A stretch of DNA of 64,000 nucleotides from Streptomyces hyderabadensis (GTDB lineage Bacteria; Actinomycetota; Actinomycetes; Streptomycetales; Streptomycetaceae). Under the pieces are notes generated by a model. It worked only from the letters and a program-made list of their open reading frames with translations, was not told the origin of the DNA and did no database searches. A program made the translations under genes and the position numbers. Location of the stretch: the NCBI RefSeq assembly GCF_020404845.1, contig NZ_JAIOJZ010000003.1, positions 186,001 to 250,000 on the forward strand, read 5' to 3'. Shown one piece after another: positions 35,808 through 46,933 of this stretch (positions are counted from its first letter, which is position 1; each line of letters opens with the position of its first letter).

Positions 35808-37478
35808 TCACTCGGTCGGCGGGTTGCCCGTGGAGACCTTGAGCTGGATCTCCGGCATGTTCTCCGGGTCGACGTCCGTGCCGGCGGTGGGGAACTGGTC
35901 CCGGACCGAGCCCTCGCCGTAGGTGTTCTCGTCGACCTCGACGACCTTCATCCGCCAGCCCGCGGCGTTGAAGCACTCCTTGACCGAGCCGATGTACTTG
36001 AACGTGAAGTCCGGCACCTTGATCTTGTCGGGGTCGTTGTACGACTCCTCCGGCTCGGTGCACTCGTCCTTCTCGATCGTCTTCGTCTTGTCCGGCCCGC
36101 GGTAGCCCGCCGCCTTCGACGGCGACGCGGACACGCTCGCCGTGCCGCCCCCGCCGGCCTCCGGGTCCTCGTCCCCGCCGCCGTTCATCAGCAGCGCGGC
36201 GACCAGGGCGCCGACGGCCACGACGGCGACCACGACCGAGCCGATGATCACCGGCTTGTTGTTCCGGCCGCCGCCCGAGGAGCCGGAGCCCTGGGCCGGG
36301 GGCGTCAGGTTGTAGGGCGGCGGCGTCGCCGCGCCGCCCTGCTGCTGCCCGTACGGCGACGGAGCCGGCGTCTGGTAGCCGCCGCCCTGCTGCGGGTAGC
36401 CGTACGCCGGCGAGTGCGCCGCCGGGGCCGGGGTGCCGTACGGGTTCGGGCCGGGGGGCGGCGTCGGCTGGTACGGCGTCTGGACCGGGCCCGTGGGCGC
36501 CGGGGCGCTCTGGTCGACCGGCGGGAAGACCGCGGAGCCGACGCCCGCGCCGTTCGACGTCTGGGCGCCGGGCACGATGCTGGGCGGTGCCGCCTGGAAG
36601 GAGGCCGCCACCCGCAGGCACTCGTCACGCATGGCCTCGGCGCTGGGGAAGCGTTCGTTGGGGTTCTTCTTCAGCGCGCGGGCGACCAGCGCGTCCACCG
36701 CCGGGGGCAGCGCGCGGTTCACGGAGGACGGGGCGACCGGCTCCTCCTGCACGTGCGCGTACGCGATCGCGAGCGGCGAGTCGGCGTCGAACGGCAGGCG
36801 CCCGGTCACCAGTTGGAACAGCATGATGCCGACCGAGTACAGGTCGGAACGGGCATCGACGCCGCGGCCGAGGGCCTGCTCCGGCGAGAGGTACTGCGGG
36901 GTGCCGACGACCATGCCGGTCTGCGTCATCGAGGTCACGCCGGACTGCATGGCGCGGGCGATGCCGAAGTCCATCACCTTGACCACGCCGCGCTTGGTCA
37001 TCATCACGTTGCCCGGCTTGATGTCGCGGTGGACCAGGCCCATCTCGTGGCTGATCTCCAGCGCCGCCAGCACGTCCGCGGTGATCTTCAGCGCCTTGTC
37101 GGCGGGCATCGCGCCCTGCTGCCGCACGTCCTCGTCGAGCACGGAGCCCAGCGGCCGGCCCTCGACGTACTCCATGACGATGTACGGCGTCGTCATGCCG
37201 TCCAGATCGTCCTCGCCGGTGTCGAAGACCGAGACGATGTTGGTGTGCGTGAGCTTGGCCACGGCCTGGGCCTCGCGGCGGAAGCGCTCGCGGAAGGCCT
37301 GCTCGCGCCCCAGCTCGGTGTGCAGCGTCTTGATCGCGACCTGCCGGTCGAGCACCGAGTCGTACGCCAGGTGCACGGAGGCCATGCCGCCCTCGCCGAG
37401 CAAGTCGCGCAGCTGGTAACGGCCGCCGGCGAGCGCCCGCCCCGCGTACCGTCCCTGTCCGGCGGCGTCCTGGCTCAT
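35808..37478 (-). CDS. Ser/Thr protein kinase with one PASTA domain
   Basis: A 556-residue membrane receptor kinase. The kinase domain (~20-285) has GEGGMASV, Lys in VAIKTLH, HRDIKPGN, DFGIARAM and TSMTQTGMVVGTPQYLSPEQ. A Pro/Gly/Tyr-rich linker leads to a membrane helix (~410-430), then a single C-terminal PASTA-like domain (~490-550). ATG 37478 is preceded by a purine-rich site. In mycobacteria PknA sits in the pknB cluster; here that cluster lacks it and this kinase, 35 kb away, may fill the role. It is divergent from another kinase. Confidence 0.9.
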   Translation of the reverse strand: MSQDAAGQGRYAGRALAGGRYQLRDLLGEGGMASVHLAYDSVLDRQVAIKTLHTELGREQAFRERFRREAQAVAKLTHTNIVSVFDTGEDDLDGMTTPYIVMEYVEGRPLGSVLDEDVRQQGAMPADKALKITADVLAALEISHEMGLVHRDIKPGNVMMTKRGVVKVMDFGIARAMQSGVTSMTQTGMVVGTPQYLSPEQALGRGVDARSDLYSVGIMLFQLVTGRLPFDADSPLAIAYAHVQEEPVAPSSVNRALPPAVDALVARALKKNPNERFPSAEAMRDECLRVAASFQAAPPSIVPGAQTSNGAGVGSAVFPPVDQSAPAPTGPVQTPYQPTPPPGPNPYGTPAPAAHSPAYGYPQQGGGYQTPAPSPYGQQQGGAATPPPYNLTPPAQGSGSSGGGRNNKPVIIGSVVVAVVAVGALVAALLMNGGGDEDPEAGGGGTASVSASPSKAAGYRGPDKTKTIEKDECTEPEESYNDPDKIKVPDFTFKYIGSVKECFNAAGWRMKVVEVDENTYGEGSVRDQFPTAGTDVDPENMPEIQLKVSTGNPPTE

Positions 37479-37824
37479 GTCTCTGCGTCCCCCATAGACG
37501 GCGGGCGCCGGTGGCAGCGGCACGCGCGCTCGTGATCGAAAGTGCTATTCCCGGCCAAGTCTGCCCCAGGGCACTGACACGTCAAGCGCGGTGCCCGTTC
37601 CGTGACCGTACGCGAAAGAAGCGTCGCGGAAGCGTTACAGCCGGCGTACCGCCGGTACACGGAATTTGCACGAGAGTACGGAACCAGGGTTTCATGACCG
37701 GTCCGTCTCATGTCCGGTCCCGGCGCCCATCTCGGACCGGAGGCCCCCGCGAAGGCTGTAGCGTGGCCGACGGAGACCGTAACAACACCGCGCGTACCGC
37801 GGGCAGAAACGACGGCGAGGACTG
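37479..37824. other. Divergent promoter region between two kinase genes
   Basis: 346 bp, less GC-rich than its neighbours. It contains a 13-bp palindrome GTACCGCCGGTAC (37646-37658) and a wider pair GACCGG/CCGGTC (37696-37719). No gene is seen. Confidence 0.45.
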
Positions 37825-39459
<1,635 letters not shown>

Positions 39460-39462
39460 GCC

Positions 39463-39492
39463 GCGACCGGCCCGTCACAGGGGGCCGGTCGC
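39463..39492. terminator. Convergent terminator between the kinase and PNPOx-like genes
   Basis: An 11-bp perfect stem (39463-39473 with 39482-39492), 8-base loop; it overlaps the last codons of the PNPOx-like gene. Confidence 0.65.
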
Positions 39493-39882
39493 CCCGTCCG
39501 TGAAGTGCACCGTGCCGAACTGCGGTTCGACACGCAGATAGGCGGGCTCGAACGGCTCGCCGTCCACCCGGTCCGGCGCCGGGCCGAACCGCGCCAGCTC
39601 GGCGGTGCTCGGCTCGTGCGCCTCGCACCGGCCCACGACCTGCACGGTCCACAGGCTCTCGCCGGGCCGCGCGGAGGTCAGGTTGTCCGCCCCGTACGCG
39701 ACGACGCTCCCGGCGCACACCCGGTGGTACCCCCAGCTCCTGGGCATCCGCAGCAGCACCCGGCCGTCGGCCACGATGTGCCGCGCGTGGGCGAGGAAGG
39801 GCAGGGCGCGCAGGGTGGTGGCCGCCCGGCCGTAGGCGGTACGGCCGAGCAGGCCGACGGCGAGCTGTTCGTCGGAGGGCAT
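39475..39882 (-). CDS. Pyridoxamine 5'-phosphate oxidase-like protein
   Basis: A 135-residue split-barrel flavin-binding-type protein. The pattern LGRTAYGRAATTLRALPFL, then VLLRMPR and SVVAYGADNL, resembles the PNPOx-like family; such proteins bind FMN, F420 or haem and their reactions vary. ATG 39882 begins the fold; upstream codons are not conserved in feel. It is 20 bp from the kinase end, converging on it, and an 11-bp tandem repeat separates it from the response regulator upstream. Function not assigned. Confidence 0.72.
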   Translation of the reverse strand: MPSDEQLAVGLLGRTAYGRAATTLRALPFLAHARHIVADGRVLLRMPRSWGYHRVCAGSVVAYGADNLTSARPGESLWTVQVVGRCEAHEPSTAELARFGPAPDRVDGEPFEPAYLRVEPQFGTVHFTDGATGPL

Positions 39883-39946
39883 GGACTCACTGTGCGGGAG
39901 CGCGGGGCCAGGGACCAGGGTCGGCCGCCCCGGCAGGAGGGGACGT

Positions 39947-40033
39947 AAGTCCCGAGTAAGTCCCGGCAAGTGGGAAGCAAGTCCCGGGCAAGCCCGGAGC
40001 AACTCCCGGGCAAGTCCCCGGCAGGCCCGGAGC
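39947..40033. repeat. Imperfect 11-bp tandem repeat upstream of the PNPOx-like gene
   Basis: Eight units close to aagtcccgggc (39947, 39958, 39968, 39979, 39990, 40001, 40012, 40023) fill most of the gap between the PNPOx-like gene and the response regulator. Confidence 0.8.
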
Positions 40034-40053
40034 AGCGGCCGGGGGCCCGCCCG

Positions 40054-40728
40054 TCAGCGGTTCTCGGCCTCCAGCCGGGCCACGAAGGCCGCCGCCTGGG
40101 AGCGCCGCTGCATGCCGAGCTTGCCCAGCAGGCTCGACACGTAGTTCTTGATCGTCTTCTCCGCCAGGTGCAGCCGTTCGCCGATCGCGCGGTTGGTCAG
40201 TCCCTCGCCGATCAGCTCCAGGATGCGGCGCTCCTGCTCGGTGAGCCGGGCCAGCCGGTCGTCGGGCTTGGCCCCGCCGTCGCGCAGCCGCTCCAGCACG
40301 CGCGCGGTGGCCGCCGGATCCAGCAGCGACTTCCCGGCCGCCACCTCCCGTACCGCGCCGAGCAGCTCGGCGCCGCGGATGTCCTTGAGGACGTACCCGG
40401 AGGCGCCCGCCATGATCGCGTCGAAGAGGGCCTCGTCGTCGGCGAAGGAGGTCAGCATCAGACAGCGCACGGACTCGTCCCGGGACCGGATGTCGCGGCA
40501 GACCTCCACCCCGCTGCCGTCCGGCAGCCGTACGTCCAGTACGGCGACGTCCGGACGGGTGGCCGTGACCCGGGCCTGCGCCTCGGCGGCGGTACCGGCC
40601 TCGCCCACCACCTCGATGTCGGCCTCGCCGGCGAGCAGATCGTGCACCCCGCGCCGGACCACCTCGTGGTCGTCGAGGAGGAATACCCGGATTTTTCCGT
40701 CTTCGCGCACGCGGTCAGTGTCACACAC
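40054..40728 (-). CDS. NarL/LuxR-type response regulator (orphan, DevR-like)
   Basis: A 224-residue response regulator. The receiver domain (~13-130) has the DD pair at 19-20 and phosphorylatable Asp65 in VLDVRLPDG; Lys near SGYVLKD. The C-terminal HTH (~155-215, [25 protein letters not shown]) is LuxR-type, similar to DevR/DosR. No sensor kinase lies beside it, so it is an orphan. GTG 40728 is used here; GTG 40710 would also keep the receiver domain whole. It is divergent from bkdFGH, sharing a 305-bp region with an AT-rich palindrome. Confidence 0.88.
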   Translation of the reverse strand: MCDTDRVREDGKIRVFLLDDHEVVRRGVHDLLAGEADIEVVGEAGTAAEAQARVTATRPDVAVLDVRLPDGSGVEVCRDIRSRDESVRCLMLTSFADDEALFDAIMAGASGYVLKDIRGAELLGAVREVAAGKSLLDPAATARVLERLRDGGAKPDDRLARLTEQERRILELIGEGLTNRAIGERLHLAEKTIKNYVSSLLGKLGMQRRSQAAAFVARLEAENR

Positions 40729-41033
40729 CGGCTCTTCCCGTGCCCGGGGTGGCCGGGATAACGTGCCGTTGTTCCGGCCCCCTGCAAGGCTGTGACCAGT
40801 AAAACTTCCGCCTCTCGCCGATTTACTTGGAAATCCGAGTAAAAACGCAGGTCAGGAGGGGTTTCACAGAAATGTGGAGCACTGGGTAACGTGCTGTTCG
40901 CAGGGCGCTCGCCGGGGCACCTGTCACGCCTGTTCCCGATCGGGCCGCACCCACCCTTGTGCGTCCGCCGGGCCGCAGGTGAGCCGCACTGGCTTCCGGC
41001 GAACCCGGGGGTCGGACCGACGGAGGAGCACAC
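40729..41033. other. Divergent promoter region between the response regulator and bkdF
   Basis: 305 bp. The part from 40795 to 40880 is clearly less GC-rich than the genes and carries a palindrome (see next entry). No gene is seen. The end holds the GGAGGAG site of bkdF. Confidence 0.6.
40822..40843. promoter_or_regulatory. AT-rich operator-like palindrome
   Basis: Arms TTTACT (40822-40827) and AGTAAA (40838-40843), with inner GGA (40829-40831) and TCC (40834-40836). Nine of eleven base pairs match around a centre at 40832/40833. It lies 93 bp from the regulator start and 190 bp from bkdF. Confidence 0.6.
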
Positions 41034-42311
41034 GTGACCGAGAGCACTGCCGCGCGCAAGCCGCGACGCAGCGCCGGAAGCAAGGCGGCCGGGACCACCG
41101 GCACCAAGGCGGCCGGGACCACCGGCACCAAGGCGGCCGGGACCACCGGCACCAAGGCCGGCACCGGCAAGCGCACCACTCGCACCACCAGCACCACCCG
41201 TACCGCTGCCAAGAAGGGCTCCGAGCCGGAGCTGGTGCAGCTGCTGACGCCCGAGGGCGAGCGGGTCGAGGACGCCGCTCACGCCGAGTACGCCTCGTAC
41301 GTCGCCGACATCACCCCCGACGAGCTGCGCGGTCTGTACCGCGACATGGTGCTCACCCGGCGCTTCGACGCCGAGGCCACCGCCCTGCAGCGCCAGGGCG
41401 AGCTGGGCCTGTGGGCCTCGCTGCTCGGCCAGGAGGCCGCCCAGATCGGCTCGGGCCGGGCCACCCGCGAGGACGACTACGTCTTCCCGACCTACCGCGA
41501 GCACGGCGTCGCCTGGTGCCGCGGGGTGGACCCGACCAACCTGCTCGGCATGTTCCGCGGCGTCAACAACGGCGGCTGGGACCCCAACAGCAACAACTTC
41601 CACCTGTACACCATCGTCATCGGCTCGCAGGCCCTGCACGCCACGGGCTACGCGATGGGCGTGGCCAAGGACGGCGCCGACTCGGGCGTGATCGCGTACT
41701 TCGGCGACGGCGCCTCCAGCCAGGGCGACGTCAGCGAGGCGTTCAACTTCGCCGCCGTCTACAACGCCCCCGTGGTGTTCTTCTGCCAGAACAACCAGTG
41801 GGCGATCTCCGAGTCCAACGAGAAGCAGACCCGGGTGCCGCTCTACCAGCGCGCCCAGGGCTTCGGCTTCCCCGGCGTCCGCGTCGACGGCAACGACGTG
41901 CTGGCCTCCCTCGCGGTCACCCGCTGGGCCCTGGACCGCGCCCGGCGCGGCGAGGGACCGGCGCTGATCGAGGCGTACACCTACCGCATGGGCGCCCACA
42001 CCACCTCGGACGACCCCACCCGCTACCGCCACGACGACGAGCGGGCCGCCTGGGAGGCCAAGGACCCGATCCTGCGCCTTCGCCGCTTCCTGGAGTCCGC
42101 AAACCACGCGGACGAGGGATTCTTCGCGGAACTGGAGGCCGAGAGCGAGACGTTGGGCAAACGAGTGCGCGAAGTGGTCCGTGCCATGCCGGACCCGGAC
42201 CGGTTCGCCATCTTCGAGAACGTGTACGCGGACGGACACGCGCTCGTGGACGAGGAGCGGGCGCAGTTCGCCGCGTACCAGGCATCGTTCGCAGACGCAG
42301 AGGGGGTCTGA
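41034..42311 (+). CDS. bkdF: Branched-chain 2-oxoacid dehydrogenase E1 alpha (second operon), with Lys/Thr-rich N-terminal tail
   Basis: A 425-residue E1 alpha subunit. Residues ~1-62 are an unusual basic tail rich in Lys, Ala, Thr and Gly, with three KAAGTTGT repeats encoded by three perfect 24-bp DNA copies. The enzyme proper follows (MVLTRRFDAEATALQRQGELG, SLLGQEAAQIGSG, YFGDGASSQGDVSEAFNFAAV, NNQWAIS). GTG 41034 has a GGAGGAG site. The bkdF name follows the S. avermitilis bkdFGH cluster, located downstream of bkdABC, as I recall. The tail resembles those of DNA-binding histone-like proteins but is not needed for E1 chemistry. Confidence 0.9.
   Translation: MTESTAARKPRRSAGSKAAGTTGTKAAGTTGTKAAGTTGTKAGTGKRTTRTTSTTRTAAKKGSEPELVQLLTPEGERVEDAAHAEYASYVADITPDELRGLYRDMVLTRRFDAEATALQRQGELGLWASLLGQEAAQIGSGRATREDDYVFPTYREHGVAWCRGVDPTNLLGMFRGVNNGGWDPNSNNFHLYTIVIGSQALHATGYAMGVAKDGADSGVIAYFGDGASSQGDVSEAFNFAAVYNAPVVFFCQNNQWAISESNEKQTRVPLYQRAQGFGFPGVRVDGNDVLASLAVTRWALDRARRGEGPALIEAYTYRMGAHTTSDDPTRYRHDDERAAWEAKDPILRLRRFLESANHADEGFFAELEAESETLGKRVREVVRAMPDPDRFAIFENVYADGHALVDEERAQFAAYQASFADAEGV
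41082..41153 (+). repeat. Three perfect 24-bp tandem repeats in bkdF
   Basis: Copies at 41082, 41106 and 41130 are identical and in frame, encoding KAAGTTGT, with a partial fourth. Perfect identity suggests recent or unstable copy number. Confidence 0.9.
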
Positions 42312-42312
42312 C

Positions 42313-43293
<981 letters not shown>

Positions 43294-43303
43294 GGAGGGG
43301 AGC

Positions 43304-44746
43304 GTGACGACGATGACGGACAGCTCCGTGCGTGAGTTCAAGATGCCCGACGTGGGCGAGGGGCTCACCGAGGCCGAGATCCTCAAGTGGTACGTACAGC
43401 CCGGTGACACGGTCACCGACGGGCAGGTGGTGTGCGAGGTCGAGACGGCCAAGGCCGCCGTCGAACTGCCCATCCCCTACGACGGGGTGGTCCGCGAGCT
43501 GCACTTCCCCGAGGGCACGACGGTCGACGTGGGTACGTCGATCATCGCGGTGGCCGTCGGCGACGGCGCGGCGGCGGCCGCGGAGCCGGTGCAGGAGGCG
43601 GTGGCGGACACCCCGGCCGCCGCCGAGGCGGAGGAGCCCAAGCCCGAGGGCCGCCAGCCGGTCCTGGTCGGCTACGGGGTCTCCACCTCCTCGACCAAGC
43701 GCCGCCCCCGCAAGGGCGCCGAGGCCCCGGCCGCCCCGGAGGGCCCGGCGGCCGCGATCCAGGCCGAGCTGAACGGCCACGGACCCGCGGCACCGGCCGC
43801 ACCGGCGGCCTCCGCCGCGCCGGTCACCGGCGACCGCCCGCTGGCCAAGCCCCCGGTCCGCAAGCTCGCCAAGGACCTCGGCGTCGACCTGGCGACCGTG
43901 GTCCCCTCCGGCCCGGACGGCATCATCACCCGCGAGGACGTCCACGCGGCGGTGGCGGCGCCCGAGCCGGCCCAGGCGGCCCCGCGCGCCGAACCCACCG
44001 CCCCCGCCCCGTCCGCGCCGGCGGCGCCGACGTCGTACGACACGGCGCGCGAGACCCGCATCCCGGTCAAGGGCGTGCGCAAGGCGACGGCGGCGGCGAT
44101 GGTCGGCTCGGCGTTCACGGCGCCGCACGTCACCGAGTTCGTGACGGTCGACGTGACGCGCACGATGAAGCTGGTCGAGGAGCTGAAGCAGGACAAGGAG
44201 TACACGGGCCTGCGCGTCAACCCGCTGCTCCTGATCGCCAAGGCCCTCCTGGTCGCGATCAAGCGCAACCCGGACATCAACGCGTCCTGGGACGAGGCCG
44301 CCCAGGAGATCGTGGTCAAGCACTACGTCAACCTGGGCATCGCCGCCGCCACCCCGCGGGGCCTGATCGTCCCGAACATCAAGGACGCCCACGCCAAGAC
44401 GCTGCCGCAGCTGGCGGGGTCCCTGGGCGAGCTGGTCTCCACGGCGCGGGAGGGCAAGACCTCCCCGGCCGCCATGCAGGGCGGCACGGTGACCATCACC
44501 AACGTCGGCGTCTTCGGCGTCGACACCGGCACGCCGATCCTCAACCCGGGCGAGTCCGCGATCCTCGCGGTCGGCGCGATCAAGCTCCAGCCGTGGGTCC
44601 ACAAGGGCAAGGTGAAGCCGCGTCAGGTCACCACCCTCGCCCTGAGCTTCGACCACCGCCTGGTCGACGGCGAGCTGGGCTCCAAGGTCCTCGCCGACGT
44701 GGCGGCGGTCCTGGAACAGCCGAAGCGGTTGATCAGCTGGGCATGA
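43304..44746 (+). CDS. bkdH: Dihydrolipoyl acyltransferase E2 (second operon)
   Basis: A 480-residue E2. One lipoyl domain with Lys50 (VETAKAAVELP), an Ala/Pro/Glu linker, an E3-binding domain (~182-215, KPPVRKLAKDLGVDLATV), a second linker and the catalytic domain with FDHRLVDGE. GTG 43304 follows GGAGGGGAGC closely; ATG 43313 is an alternative, giving 477 residues. The last gene of the operon; a hairpin follows at 44776. Confidence 0.92.
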   Translation: MTTMTDSSVREFKMPDVGEGLTEAEILKWYVQPGDTVTDGQVVCEVETAKAAVELPIPYDGVVRELHFPEGTTVDVGTSIIAVAVGDGAAAAAEPVQEAVADTPAAAEAEEPKPEGRQPVLVGYGVSTSSTKRRPRKGAEAPAAPEGPAAAIQAELNGHGPAAPAAPAASAAPVTGDRPLAKPPVRKLAKDLGVDLATVVPSGPDGIITREDVHAAVAAPEPAQAAPRAEPTAPAPSAPAAPTSYDTARETRIPVKGVRKATAAAMVGSAFTAPHVTEFVTVDVTRTMKLVEELKQDKEYTGLRVNPLLLIAKALLVAIKRNPDINASWDEAAQEIVVKHYVNLGIAAATPRGLIVPNIKDAHAKTLPQLAGSLGELVSTAREGKTSPAAMQGGTVTITNVGVFGVDTGTPILNPGESAILAVGAIKLQPWVHKGKVKPRQVTTLALSFDHRLVDGELGSKVLADVAAVLEQPKRLISWA

Positions 44747-44775
44747 GAGCCGCGAGCCGGGTAGGTTCATGAGGG

Positions 44776-44808
44776 AGGGGCGCCGCAAGCTCGAGTTGCG
44801 ACGCCCCT
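44776..44808. terminator. Convergent terminator after bkdH
   Basis: A 13-bp stem with one mismatch (44776-44788 with 44796-44808) around a 7-base loop, between bkdH and the Bro-N gene ends. Confidence 0.7.
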
Positions 44809-44823
44809 TCTGCCGTACCGGGC

Positions 44824-45801
44824 TCAGCCCTGGTGCAGCACGTACACCGGGGCCCCGTCCTCGGCCCCGCCCCGCGAGCGGATGCAGGCGTGGGTGCGCA
44901 GCAGCCGCAGGCACTCGTTGACCCGGCGCACGGAGAGCCCCGTACGGGCGGCGATCGACTCCAGCGGCTCCCGCAGCTCACCCTTCTCGACCAGCACCGG
45001 TGCGATGACCAGCGCGACCGTCCACACGTCCTCCGTCACGGACAGCCGCTGCCGCCAGTCGGCCAGTACGGACTCCGTGGTCGGTACCGGGGCGAGGTGC
45101 CAGCGGGGCGCCCCCTGGTGGAGCACCAGGGTGTCGAACCGGTCCGCGATGCGCTCCAAGGCGTGCACCATGGCCTGCTGCACGGCGAGGGTGGCCTGTT
45201 GGGCGGCGAGGGTGGCCTGCTGCGTGGCCAGCATCTCCCGCTGCAGCGCGATCGACGTGCGCTGGCCTTCGGCCAACTCCTCGTCCAGCTTCAGGTTGTG
45301 CGCCTCCAGCCGGACGATCGCCTCGGCCACCTGGTCCGGCATGGCGTAGGCGATGGGGGCGCCGGGTTCGGCGGGCTGCACCTCTGCCTCGTCCAGAGAG
45401 TACGAACCCTCGCGCTGCACGGTCTCGATGACCTCGGCGACCCACTGCTTGAAGGGGGCGCAGGCCGGTTTGGTGCAGGCGTTGACGAGGAGGATGAGAC
45501 CTTGCAGAGAGATCAGTTGCAAGTCTCGACGCCACTCCCTACCTGCGGGAACGCTGAGACCGTAACTTCCAGTTACGGTCTCGAGCAATTCTCGGTGCTC
45601 GTCGGGAACGTGATCTGCCAGTGCCTTTCGAGAGTTGCTGTGCCCGAGTTCCTTGCACACGTCCACCGCCGGAAACCAGTGGCCTCCGTCCGGCATGGTC
45701 AGCCTTCGCACCCGGGCGCCGGTCGCCGCGTAGACGAAGTCGCTGACGTCGATCGCGTTGTCCTGCTTGGCGAAGTTCTTTCGTTCGCTCGGTTCGTTCA
45801 T
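44824..45801 (-). CDS. Bro-N domain protein (phage antirepressor-like)
   Basis: A 325-residue protein. The N-terminal ~120 residues match the Bro-N fold (VRRLTMPDGGHWFPAVDVCKELGHSNSRKAL, and LQLISLQGLILLVNACTKPACAPFKQWV). A helical middle with repeats of QQATLA (~195-215) may be a coiled coil. The C-terminus (~245-325) looks like a winged-helix (IAARTGLSVRRVNECLRLLRTHACI). GGAGGTGG precedes ATG 45801. Phage antirepressors and baculovirus BRO proteins share this N-domain; here it lies between housekeeping genes, and the DNA is lower in GC than its neighbours. Likely a DNA-binding regulator of mobile-element origin, now conserved. Confidence 0.82.
   Translation of the reverse strand: MNEPSERKNFAKQDNAIDVSDFVYAATGARVRRLTMPDGGHWFPAVDVCKELGHSNSRKALADHVPDEHRELLETVTGSYGLSVPAGREWRRDLQLISLQGLILLVNACTKPACAPFKQWVAEVIETVQREGSYSLDEAEVQPAEPGAPIAYAMPDQVAEAIVRLEAHNLKLDEELAEGQRTSIALQREMLATQQATLAAQQATLAVQQAMVHALERIADRFDTLVLHQGAPRWHLAPVPTTESVLADWRQRLSVTEDVWTVALVIAPVLVEKGELREPLESIAARTGLSVRRVNECLRLLRTHACIRSRGGAEDGAPVYVLHQG
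45556..45582. repeat. Perfect 12-bp inverted repeat inside the Bro-N gene
   Basis: GAGACCGTAACT (45556-45567) and AGTTACGGTCTC (45571-45582) with a 3-base loop. It encodes part of ETVTGSYGL. It could be an RNA hairpin or an operator. Confidence 0.75.
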
Positions 45802-45840
45802 GTGAACCACCTCCGTTGCGGAACGTAGGGCGCAGCCAGG

Positions 45841-45850
45841 GGCATATGCC
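45841..45850. promoter_or_regulatory. Palindrome upstream of the Bro-N gene
   Basis: GGCATATGCC is a perfect 10-bp palindrome 39 bp upstream of the Bro-N start. It may be a binding site; no promoter is clear. Confidence 0.3.
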
Positions 45851-45933
45851 ACTTGGGCCCATGGAAGTTCACGACTGCGAGCGAAGATGATCGAAAGAGC
45901 TGCGGCGGCCGTCGAGGGGCGTGTATCAGGGCC

Positions 45934-45960
45934 CCCGGGGTCGCTGTGTTCAACCCCGGG
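45934..45960. terminator. Hairpin at the end of the DUF1648 gene
   Basis: CCCGGGGT (45934-45941) pairs with ACCCCGGG (45953-45960), an 8-bp stem and 11-base loop overlapping the last codons. Confidence 0.5.
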
Positions 45961-46933
45961 TCGGGCCCGGGCGGAGGGCGTTGAGGAGGGCCGCGCCGCG
46001 TTCGGCGTCGTCGATGCTGATCGCGAAGTCGGTACGGCGGCCGCGGGGGCGGATGACCAGGCACTCGCCGGCGCGCAGCATCACCGTGGTGCCGAGGCCG
46101 CTGAGGCGGTAGCCCCAGCCGCCGACCTGGGAGGGTCGGCGGACCTCCATCCGCGCCGTGTCGATGTCGCCGGGCGCCCAGCGGCGGCCGGGCCAGCCGA
46201 GGGGGCCGAAGGAGACCTCCAGGCCCCGTTCGGAGACGCGGGCCTGGACGGAGGAGAACACGCCGCAGGCGAGGGACCCGGCCGCACACCCGGCGAACAG
46301 CGCCCACAGGCCGCCCGGGTCGGCCAGGCCGCCGACCAGGGCGACGAGCGCGCCCGCGGCCCCCAGGCCGATCGCGGCCGCCAGCGACTGGAGCCAGGGG
46401 TTGGCGGTGCGGGAGAACCAGACCAGGCGCCGGCCCTGGGGGATGTCCAGCGCCGGGGCGGCTTTTTCGGGCGTGGTGTCGTCGAGCGGAGTGCCGCGGC
46501 GCCGGGTGACGAGCAGCCATCCGGCCACTCCCGCGAGGACGGCCGCGACCAGGATCGCGACGACCCAGGCGGTGGGCTGCCGGGCCTCGTGCCAGTCCGC
46601 GCGGTCCAGGTTGGCCCGGATGACCGAGGCCTGGGCGCCGGTGAGGACGATGCCCATGGGGAGCAGCGTCACGGCGGTCCACGGGCGGGCCACCGGACCC
46701 GCCCGCATCAGCGGGACGGTGACCGCGGCCGCCGTCACCAGCCAGATCAGCGCGGGGACCAGGGACGCCGCCCACAGGGGCATCGAACCGTCGGGGGCCT
46801 CGCCGTTCAGGCCCCAGTGGGTCGCCAGCCGGTCGGGCAGCCGGTCCCGCGCCAGGAGCGGCATCCCCGCCAGCACCGCCGTCACCCCGGCCGTCCAGAC
46901 CACCGCCGTGGTACGCCGCGCCGTGTCCCTCAT
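45950..46933 (-). CDS. DUF1648 domain membrane protein
   Basis: A 327-residue protein with about six membrane segments. The N-terminus matches DUF1648 (LPDRLATHWGLNGEAPDGSMP), common in proteins coupled to YtrA-type GntR regulators. The C-terminal ~100 residues form a soluble domain (VSERGLEVSFGPLGWPGRRW). ATG 46933 overlaps the GntR stop (ATGA). Function unknown; envelope stress is a guess from context. Confidence 0.82.
   Translation of the reverse strand: MRDTARRTTAVVWTAGVTAVLAGMPLLARDRLPDRLATHWGLNGEAPDGSMPLWAASLVPALIWLVTAAAVTVPLMRAGPVARPWTAVTLLPMGIVLTGAQASVIRANLDRADWHEARQPTAWVVAILVAAVLAGVAGWLLVTRRRGTPLDDTTPEKAAPALDIPQGRRLVWFSRTANPWLQSLAAAIGLGAAGALVALVGGLADPGGLWALFAGCAAGSLACGVFSSVQARVSERGLEVSFGPLGWPGRRWAPGDIDTARMEVRRPSQVGGWGYRLSGLGTTVMLRAGECLVIRPRGRRTDFAISIDDAERGAALLNALRPGPTRG

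Noticed and set aside
44824-45801. Remnant prophage around the Bro-N gene
   Set aside because: No integrase, capsid, repressor or att duplication; flanks are typical chromosome genes.
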